DNA of 40,072 nt. Origin: an uncultured Bacteroidales bacterium (GTDB lineage: Bacteria; Bacteroidota; Bacteroidia; Bacteroidales; Muribaculaceae). The position numbers and the translations under genes were made by a program. Where the stretch lies: contig CAMGBT010000014.1 of the NCBI GenBank assembly GCA_946011725.1, forward strand, positions 1 to 40,072, written 5' to 3'. The notes below the pieces were generated by a model. That model saw nothing but the letters and a program-made list of their open reading frames with translations, made no database searches and was not told the DNA's origin. This document shows, piece after piece, positions 34,770-40,072 of this stretch; position 1 is the first letter of the stretch; each line of letters opens with the position of its first letter.

Positions 34770-34796
34770 AAAAAAAGCGACCTCATTGAGATCGCT
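34770..34796 (-). terminator. Terminator of tRNA-Glu
   Basis: On the minus strand AGCGATCTC, loop AAT and GAGGTCGCT form a 9-bp stem (one T-G pair), directly followed by seven T. It begins 6 bases after the tRNA 3' end. Confidence 0.9.
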
Positions 34797-34801
34797 CTTC
34801 G

Positions 34802-34874
34802 TAGCGAATCAGGGAATCGAACCCTGGTCTCCACCGTGAGAGGGTGGCGTGCTAGGCCACTACACTAAATCGCC
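34802..34874 (-). tRNA. tRNA-Glu (anticodon CTC)
   Basis: The 73-base cloverleaf reads on the minus strand. The acceptor GGCGATT pairs with ATTCGCT, the D arm is GTG/CAC, the anticodon stem is CCACC/GGTGG with loop CTCTCAC (anticodon CTC, reading GAG), and the T arm is CAGGG/CCCTG with loop TTCGATT. The discriminator is A and CCA is not encoded. The acceptor stem has a T6-T67 mismatch and a G1-T72 wobble, so it is imperfect. A promoter and a terminator frame it as a single-gene unit. Confidence 0.9.
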
Positions 34875-34885
34875 ATTTGTGAGTG

Positions 34886-34917
34886 CAAAGTTAAGCAATT
34901 TTTCTTGTCCCACCAAA
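34886..34917 (-). promoter_or_regulatory. Promoter of tRNA-Glu
   Basis: On the minus strand TAACTTTG (34886-34893) and TTTG (34914-34917) are separated by 20 bases, just ahead of the tRNA 5' end. Confidence 0.7.
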
Positions 34918-35082
34918 TTTTTCGCCAAAAAAATTCAAAAAATCGCAAAAAACCTCCTCCGTCGCCTCGGGCTCGGCCTTTGACTCGGCCGGTTGTAGGC
35001 CGTAACGCTGCCGATTGCCGGATTTTTTGGCCGATTTTGCACTTTTTTGGCCAAAAGCCGTGGCTATACCAAATTATTTTGC

Positions 35083-35090
35083 TAAATTTG
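35083..35090 (+). promoter_or_regulatory. -7 box of the tsaB operon promoter
   Basis: TAAATTTG fits TAnnTTTG, 16 bases before the ATG at 35107, so the leader would be short. No TTG is visible at -33. Confidence 0.5.
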
Positions 35091-35106
35091 CCAAAATTAT
35101 CTAACA

Positions 35107-35802
35107 ATGGCTGTAATTCTTAATATAGATACTACCACTGCGGTGTGCTCGGCGGCGCTGACTGCCGAGGGTACCGTATTGGCCCACCAAGAAAATTTCG
35201 AAGGGCGGAATCATGCCGCGCTTCTGAGCGATTACGTGAAATATTGCCTCGACTTTGCTGCCGATAAGGAGTTGAAAGTGGAGGCAGTGGCCGTGAGTCT
35301 CGGCCCGGGTTCGTACACCGGCTTGCGCATCGGTTTGAGCGAGGCCAAAGGCTTGGCCTACTCGCTCGACTGCCCGCTCATCGGCGTGAAAACGCTCGAA
35401 CTGATGGCCACACGCGTGATGTTCTCCACCGACGACATCGACCCCGAGTCCATCTTCGTGCCCATGATCGACGCCCGCCGTATGGAGGTGTTCACCGCTG
35501 CTTACGACTTCGCTCTCAGCGAGTTACTCACTCCGCAACCGCTCATTTTGGACGAACACGCCTACGCCGACCTGTTGGCCACCGGCCGCCCGGTGCTCTT
35601 CTTCGGCGATGGCAGCGAAAAGGCGCGCGCCGTGATTACCGTGCCCAACGCTGTGTTCGTGCCCGATGTGGTGCCCTTGGCCGTGGACATGGTGGCGCTG
35701 GCCGAACGCGCTTACGCCCGCCGCGAGTTCATCGACGTGGCCTATTCCACGCCCCTCTATCTCAAAGATTTTCAAGCCACTAAGCCAAAATCGCTGATAT
35801 GA
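35107..35802 (+). CDS. tsaB: tRNA threonylcarbamoyladenosine synthesis protein TsaB
   Basis: TsaB binds TsaD and TsaE in the complex that adds the t6A modification at position 37 of ANN-reading tRNAs. The 231-residue ASKHA-fold protein starts with LNIDTTTAVCSAAL and carries SLGPGSYTGLRIGLSEAKGL near 60-79, the typical TsaB signature. Its length is normal. The last 4 bases overlap tsaC, an arrangement that joins two steps of the same pathway. TsaD and TsaE are not in the window. Confidence 0.92.
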   Translation: MAVILNIDTTTAVCSAALTAEGTVLAHQENFEGRNHAALLSDYVKYCLDFAADKELKVEAVAVSLGPGSYTGLRIGLSEAKGLAYSLDCPLIGVKTLELMATRVMFSTDDIDPESIFVPMIDARRMEVFTAAYDFALSELLTPQPLILDEHAYADLLATGRPVLFFGDGSEKARAVITVPNAVFVPDVVPLAVDMVALAERAYARREFIDVAYSTPLYLKDFQATKPKSLI

Positions 35803-36380
35803 ATACGCCCGAACAATATCGCGCCGACATCTCCGCTGCCGTGGCAGAATTGCGCCGCGGCGGGGTGATTCTCTACCCCACCGACACCATCTGGGGCATC
35901 GGTTGCGATGCACGCAACTCGAAAGCCGTGCGCCGCGTGTTCGAAATCAAGCACCGCGCCGAGGCCAAGGCGCTGATAACCTTGGTGCACTCGCTCGCGG
36001 CGCTCGACCGCATCGTCGACGAGGTGCCGGAAGTGGCTGAACAGCTGATAGATGTGGCCGTGGACCCCATCACCATCATCTACGACCGCGGCCGCAATGT
36101 GGCGTCCGAACTCTTGGCCGAAGACGGCAGCATCGGCGTGCGCCTCACCCGCGAACCGTTCTCTGCCGGCCTTTGTGCGGCCTTCGGCGGCCCGATTGTG
36201 TCCACCTCCGCCAATATCAGTGGCGCCGAACCGGCCCACTGCTTCGCCGACATCGCCCCGGAGATTCTCAACGCTGTGGACTATGTATGCACCTCGCGCC
36301 GCGACGAGCCGGCCGTGGCCAAACCCTCCTCCGTGATAAAAATTTCCTCCGGCGGATTGTTCAAAATCCTACGTAAGTGA
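35799..36380 (+). CDS. tsaC: L-threonylcarbamoyladenylate synthase (TsaC/YrdC family)
   Basis: This enzyme makes threonylcarbamoyl-AMP from threonine, bicarbonate and ATP, the precursor used by TsaB/TsaD for t6A. The 193-residue protein is of the short YrdC type, without the C-terminal Sua5 domain. YPTDTIWGIGCDARN lies near 27-41, and KHRAEAKALITLV and GPIVSTSANISG are further conserved stretches. It overlaps tsaB by 4 bases (ATGA), so translation is coupled. The sugar transferase gene begins 6 bases after its stop. Confidence 0.92.
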   Translation: MNTPEQYRADISAAVAELRRGGVILYPTDTIWGIGCDARNSKAVRRVFEIKHRAEAKALITLVHSLAALDRIVDEVPEVAEQLIDVAVDPITIIYDRGRNVASELLAEDGSIGVRLTREPFSAGLCAAFGGPIVSTSANISGAEPAHCFADIAPEILNAVDYVCTSRRDEPAVAKPSSVIKISSGGLFKILRK

Positions 36381-36386
36381 TTGATT

Positions 36387-37766
36387 ATGACCTTCGAAAG
36401 TAAGCAACGACTGCGCTTCGCCGCCTTTGACTATCTCGCCGCCAACATTGGCGTGATAGTGTTCAATGTGTTGCGCTTCTACTCCTTACCCGAAGGTTTC
36501 GACACGCGTCCGCTCGAACTGTGGTTGCTCCACGACCCGGCCATCCTCCTTGGCCAGTTGCTCTTCCCCCTAACACTGATGGGATTGCACTGGCTATCAG
36601 GCTTTTACAACTCCGTCGGTGCCAAATCACGTTTTGATTTGATAGCCACCGCCGCCACCTCCGGCCTCATCGCCACCCTGCTCATCTTCTTCGTGGCCCT
36701 CATCAACGACCGCATCCCCGAGCGCATGCAGAATTACGAACTGCTACTGCTGTTGTGGGGCCTGCTTACCGTGCCCACCATCGTCAGCCGCGAGCTGGTC
36801 AACCGCGTGGCCGTGTGCGCCATCCGCTCCGGCCGCTACTTTGTTCCCGCGGTGATAATCGGCACCGGCGCCGCCGCTCGCGCCTTGGCCGCCCGCATCA
36901 AGCGCAGCCGCCGCCACACCGAAGTGCGCATCCTCGACTTTGTCGACGCCACCCATCCCAAAGACATGGCGCAAGCCATCCTCAAACTGAGCCCTAAAAT
37001 GCTGATAGTCAGCGCGGATGCCGGAATCAAAGGCCCAAACTCCCAGTTGCTTGCTCCGCTGTTTGCCACCGGTATCGACATCTACATGCCGCTCAACATC
37101 TATCGCACCATCTCGCCCATGGCGCGCCTGCAAACCATTGTGGGTGAGCCGCTTATCAATATCAGCAACGCCAACTTGCCGCCGTCCACCGTCAACATCA
37201 AGCGCGCGGCCGACGTGTTCACCTCCATCCTCGCCCTGCTGGTGCTCTCGCCCCTGTTTGCCCTGCTGGCCATCCTCATAAAGCGCGACTCACGCGGCCC
37301 GGTGTTCTACCTCCAAGAACGCGTGGGCTTCCGCGGTAAAGCCTTCAAAATCATCAAGTTCCGCACCATGCGCATCGACGCCGAGCGCCACGGCCCCATG
37401 CTCTCGTCGCTCGACGACGAGCGAATTACCCCGCTGGGCCGCGTGTTGCGCAAGTACCGCCTCGACGAGTTGCCACAGTTCTGGAACGTGCTCCGCGGCG
37501 ACATGTCGGTGGTGGGTCCGCGTCCCGAGCGCCAATATTTCGCCACGCAAATTGCAGCCCGTGTGCCGCAATACAACCTCATATACCAAGTGCGCCCCGG
37601 CATCACATCCTGGGGCATGGTCAAGTTTGGATACGCTTCCAACGTGGACCAAATGATTGAACGTTTGCAATATGATTTACTTTACATAGAGAATATTTCC
37701 CTCGGTGTCGACCTCAAAATTCTTTTCTATACAGCCATAACCGTCATCACCGGCAAAGGTGTCTAA
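36387..37766 (+). CDS. Polyprenyl glycosylphosphotransferase (WcaJ-like)
   Basis: This 459-residue membrane enzyme probably moves a sugar-1-phosphate onto undecaprenyl phosphate, the first step of a capsule, exopolysaccharide or O-glycan unit. The N-terminal half has four predicted membrane segments (about 10-28, 44-68, 80-103 and 112-128) and a Rossmann-like middle domain. The C-terminal catalytic domain follows a fifth membrane segment (about 275-297). It shows KRAADVFTSILALL, FRTMRIDAERHG, LDELPQFWNVLRGDMSVVGPRPER and VRPGITSWGMVKFG. No glycosyltransferase or flippase cluster is adjacent. A TTG start at 36381 is possible; I prefer the ATG at 36387. Confidence 0.9.
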   Translation: MTFESKQRLRFAAFDYLAANIGVIVFNVLRFYSLPEGFDTRPLELWLLHDPAILLGQLLFPLTLMGLHWLSGFYNSVGAKSRFDLIATAATSGLIATLLIFFVALINDRIPERMQNYELLLLLWGLLTVPTIVSRELVNRVAVCAIRSGRYFVPAVIIGTGAAARALAARIKRSRRHTEVRILDFVDATHPKDMAQAILKLSPKMLIVSADAGIKGPNSQLLAPLFATGIDIYMPLNIYRTISPMARLQTIVGEPLINISNANLPPSTVNIKRAADVFTSILALLVLSPLFALLAILIKRDSRGPVFYLQERVGFRGKAFKIIKFRTMRIDAERHGPMLSSLDDERITPLGRVLRKYRLDELPQFWNVLRGDMSVVGPRPERQYFATQIAARVPQYNLIYQVRPGITSWGMVKFGYASNVDQMIERLQYDLLYIENISLGVDLKILFYTAITVITGKGV

Positions 37767-37778
37767 TCCAATAGTGCA

Positions 37779-39584
37779 ATGACTCAAAAATACATACATA
37801 AATCGCGCGCCTTCGAGTGGCTGCTTCGCTTCGTGAAATGGCGCGAACGCCATATCAGCGAAAACACCTTCCTGCTGTTCTTGGCGCTGCTGGTGGGCAT
37901 CTTCTGCGGCCTCGCCGCCCAGGTGCTCAAGTACCTTATCCACGCCATCTCCTCCACCCTCACCGCCCATGCCGACGCGCATTCAGCCAACTACCTCTAT
38001 ATCATCCTGCCCACCATCGGCGTGGTCATAGCCGCCCTGTTCGTGCGCTACGTGGTCAAGGACAATATCTCCCACGGCGTCACCCGCGTGCTTTGGGCCA
38101 TCTCCCAAAATAAATCGCGCCTGAAGCGCCACAACACCTACACCTCCCTGTTTGCCTCCGCCGTCACCATCGGCTTCGGCGGGTCGGTCGGTGCCGAAGG
38201 CCCCATCGTCCACACCGGCGCCGCCATCGGCTCCAACCTCGGCTCGCTCTTCCGCATGTCGCCCCGCGTGCTGATGATTTTGGTGGGCTGCGGCGCCGCC
38301 GCCGGCATCGCCGGCATCTTTAAAGCGCCAATTGCCGGCATGCTGTTCACCGTCGAAGTGCTCATGCTCGACCTTACCACCGTGTCAGTGATGCCCCTGC
38401 TGGTGGCATCAATCACCAGCGCCGTAATCGCCTACACCTACACCGGCTACACCTTCGAATTCTTCTTCGCACAAAACACTGACTTCGTCATAGCCAAAGT
38501 GCCCAGCGTTATCGCTCTCGGCGTGGCCTGCGGCCTGGTATCGCTCTACTTCACCCGCGTGATGAATATGATGGAAAACTTCTTCGGCCGCTTCAACCAT
38601 CCATGGATTCGCACTATCATCGGCTGCTGCATCCTCTCCGGATTGGTGTTCCTTTTCCCGCCCCTTTACGGCGAAGGCTACGAATCCATCATGGGCCTGC
38701 TGGCCGGCGACGCATCCTCCATCGTCAACGGCTCCATCTTCTCCGGCGACGGCAACCAAGCCTGGTTCATCGCCCTGTTCATCCTCATGATAATCCTCAC
38801 CAAAGCCTTCGCCACCTCCGCCACCAACGGCGCCGGCGGCGTGGGCGGCACATTCGCCCCCTCACTCTACGTGGGCTGCATGACCGGATTCCTTTTCGCA
38901 TACATCTGCAACTACTTCGGCCTCGGCATGGAACTGAGCACCCGCAACTTCGCCCTCATCGGCATGGCCGGCGTTATGGCCGCCGTCATGCACGCACCCC
39001 TGATGGCTATCTTCCTTACCGCCGAACTCACCGGCGGCTACGACCTCTTCCTACCCCTGCTCATCGTATCCACCATCGCCTACGGCACCATCAAACTCTT
39101 CGAACCCTACAGCATCTACACCACCCGCCTGGCCAAGCAAGGCAAACTCCTCACTCACCAAAAAGACCAAGCAGTGCTCACCCTGCTCAAGATGGACTCC
39201 GTAATCGAAACCGACTTCCTCAGCGTCCGCCCCGAAATGACACTCAAAGAAATGGTCGACAAAATCTCACAATCCAGTCGCAATATCTTCCCCGTGCTCA
39301 ACGCCGCCGGCGAACTCCTCGGCATCGTCTCCTTAGATGAAATCCGCAACATCATGTTCCGCCCCGACCTCTACCGCAAGATGAACGTGGCCTCCTTCAT
39401 GACCTCGCCCCCCGCCCGCATCCTCATCGGCGAACACATGGATTCCGTCATGAAAAAATTCGACTCCACCGGCGCCTGGAGCCTGCCCGTGGTCGACCCC
39501 CGCGGCCACTACTTCGGCTTCATTTCCAAAGGCCGCATCTTCAACTCCTACCGCCGCGTCCTCCGCCACTACTGCGACGACTAA
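37779..39584 (+). CDS. ClC-family chloride channel or transporter with CBS domains
   Basis: ClC proteins move chloride, fluoride or other anions, either as channels or in exchange for protons. The 601-residue protein has the ClC membrane domain (about 25-445), with GSVGAEGPIV (the gating glutamate in GxEGP), GIFKAPIAG and GAGGVGGTFAPSLYVG. Two CBS domains follow (about 455-515 and 530-595), which in this family bind adenine nucleotides. At the usual GSGIP anion-binding loop it reads ISHGVTRVL, so the first selectivity motif is changed. It lies 12 bases after the glycosylphosphotransferase gene and closes the operon. The ion carried is not decidable from sequence. Confidence 0.92.
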   Translation: MTQKYIHKSRAFEWLLRFVKWRERHISENTFLLFLALLVGIFCGLAAQVLKYLIHAISSTLTAHADAHSANYLYIILPTIGVVIAALFVRYVVKDNISHGVTRVLWAISQNKSRLKRHNTYTSLFASAVTIGFGGSVGAEGPIVHTGAAIGSNLGSLFRMSPRVLMILVGCGAAAGIAGIFKAPIAGMLFTVEVLMLDLTTVSVMPLLVASITSAVIAYTYTGYTFEFFFAQNTDFVIAKVPSVIALGVACGLVSLYFTRVMNMMENFFGRFNHPWIRTIIGCCILSGLVFLFPPLYGEGYESIMGLLAGDASSIVNGSIFSGDGNQAWFIALFILMIILTKAFATSATNGAGGVGGTFAPSLYVGCMTGFLFAYICNYFGLGMELSTRNFALIGMAGVMAAVMHAPLMAIFLTAELTGGYDLFLPLLIVSTIAYGTIKLFEPYSIYTTRLAKQGKLLTHQKDQAVLTLLKMDSVIETDFLSVRPEMTLKEMVDKISQSSRNIFPVLNAAGELLGIVSLDEIRNIMFRPDLYRKMNVASFMTSPPARILIGEHMDSVMKKFDSTGAWSLPVVDPRGHYFGFISKGRIFNSYRRVLRHYCDD

Positions 39585-39606
39585 CCCGCCCGCTCCCGCC
39601 GCCATC

Positions 39607-39650
39607 CGGAGGCCGTTCGGCTGCCGCCTCACCACGCCAACCGGCCTCCG
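39607..39650 (+). terminator. Possible terminator hairpin after the ClC gene
   Basis: CGGAGGCCG (39607-39615) pairs with CGGCCTCCG (39642-39650) with a 26-base GC-rich loop. A T-run is absent right after it (a TTTT follows at about 39670). The call is weak. Confidence 0.4.
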
Positions 39651-39724
39651 ACACCGCTTCCGAGGGCGGTTTTGGGGCAAAAAACAAGAAAAAATGCGAA
39701 AAGTTGCATTTTTTTTCGAAAAAA

Positions 39725-39756
39725 TTTGGTCAATTCAAAAATAATGCCTAACTTTG
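39725..39756 (+). promoter_or_regulatory. Promoter of tRNA-Phe
   Basis: TTTG (39725-39728), a 20-base gap and TAACTTTG (39749-39756) lie 16 bases before the tRNA 5' end. Confidence 0.7.
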
Positions 39757-39772
39757 CACTGCAAAACAAAAC

Positions 39773-39845
39773 GGTGCCATAGCTCAGATGGTAGAGCAAA
39801 GGACTGAAAATCCTTGTGTCCCCGGTTCGATTCCTGGTGGCACCA
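39773..39845 (+). tRNA. tRNA-Phe (anticodon GAA)
   Basis: The 73-base cloverleaf has acceptor GGTGCCA/TGGCACC, D arm GCTC/GAGC, anticodon stem AAGGA/TCCTT with loop CTGAAAA (anticodon GAA) and T arm CCCGG/CCTGG with loop TTCGATT. The discriminator is A and CCA is not encoded. The middle pair of the T stem is a C51-T63 mismatch. A promoter and a terminator frame it. Confidence 0.92.
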
Positions 39846-39849
39846 CCGC

Positions 39850-39895
39850 AAAAAGCCTCTAACAAGCTGATCCTCAGCAGTTAGAGGCTTTTAGC
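39850..39895 (+). terminator. Terminator of tRNA-Phe
   Basis: AAAAGCCTCTAAC (39851-39863) pairs with GTTAGAGGCTTTT (39880-39892). An inner GCTGA/TCAGC stem caps it, making a long double hairpin ending in T. Confidence 0.9.
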
Positions 39896-39916
39896 TTATA
39901 CCCGTGCCGCCGCCCT

Positions 39917-39957
39917 CGCCGAGCAAGAGCTCGGTGCATTTCCAAAAAGGCCGGCGC
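39917..39957 (+). repeat. Dispersed intergenic repeat, copy C
   Basis: GCCGAGCAAGAGCTCGGTGC is followed by ATTTCCAAAAAGGCCGGCGC, matching copies A and B. It lies between the tRNA-Phe terminator and the window end, in sequence with no supported gene. Confidence 0.65.
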
Positions 39958-40044
39958 AACGAAAGCGGCGGCGGGGTGGGGCGGTGGCTGCCGTGCGGAG
40001 CCACGGCTCTTTCATTTAAGCTTCGGAAATTGCAAATCGCGGCT

Positions 40045-40072
40045 AAACGAATAAAACGAATCAACGAATTCA
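40045..40072 (+). repeat. CGAAT-type repeat at the window edge (partial)
   Basis: AAACGAATAAAACGAATCAACGAATTCA repeats the ACGAAT unit three times, like the inner part of the inverted-repeat element at 21543-21642. It runs off the end of the window, so its full form is unknown. Confidence 0.45.

Overview
The window looks like a chromosomal segment of a fairly GC-rich member of the Bacteroidales. The evidence is SprA (the type IX secretion translocon protein), Bacteroidetes-only families (DUF4199, DUF6452, DUF6048, DUF4369), repeated promoters of the Bacteroidetes form (TTG, about 20 bases, TAnnTTTG), and starts without Shine-Dalgarno sequences. Muribaculaceae is my best guess at family level, from gene content and GC; that is inference. 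Most of the window is core genome with dense, short operons. I see no phage, plasmid, CRISPR array, transposase or rRNA.

Layout. 0.1-3.7 kb, minus strand: a type IIA topoisomerase A subunit and an M50 membrane metalloprotease. 3.9-16.1 kb, plus: a BadF/NagK-like sugar kinase, ruvA, the 7.5 kb sprA and a tricorn-like S41 peptidase, closed by a strong terminator. 16.3-21.0 kb, plus: a new promoter drives a small exported PD40 propeller protein and a 1267-residue exported amidase_3 protein with a C-terminal tail resembling a type IX sorting signal. 21.0-21.8 kb: a gene-free convergent gap holding a nested inverted-repeat element. 21.8-25.9 kb, minus: malate dehydrogenase, then the operon DUF4199 - glycosyltransferase 2 - DUF6452 lipoprotein - DUF6048. 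26-28.1 kb, plus: a NUDIX-type regulator and an AAA_14/DUF4143 ATPase preceded by three identical 18-base palindromes. 28.3-34.6 kb, plus: PASTA protein - rluD; rpsA; greA - HIT protein - DUF4369/thioredoxin-fold lipoprotein. 34.8 kb: tRNA-Glu(CTC) on the minus strand. 35.1-39.6 kb, plus: tsaB - tsaC - polyprenyl glycosylphosphotransferase - ClC channel. 39.8 kb: tRNA-Phe(GAA).

How the genes fit together. SprA would be the outer-membrane pore of type IX secretion, and the amidase protein is a plausible cargo, so this side of the window concerns cell-surface export and cell-wall handling. The 28-36 kb part is translation and transcription housekeeping (RluD, S1, GreA, TsaB/TsaC for t6A, two tRNAs). 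The glycosyltransferases and the phosphoglycosyltransferase belong to envelope glycan synthesis.

The least explained signals are non-coding: the three helically phased palindromes abutting the promoter of the AAA ATPase gene; the roughly 280-base nested inverted repeat at 21.45-21.73 kb; and families of short GC-rich repeats scattered in the intergenic gaps. Both tRNA genes carry one pyrimidine-pyrimidine mismatch in a stem. I found no clear new multi-gene system; the palindrome-ATPase unit is the best candidate for undescribed regulation.
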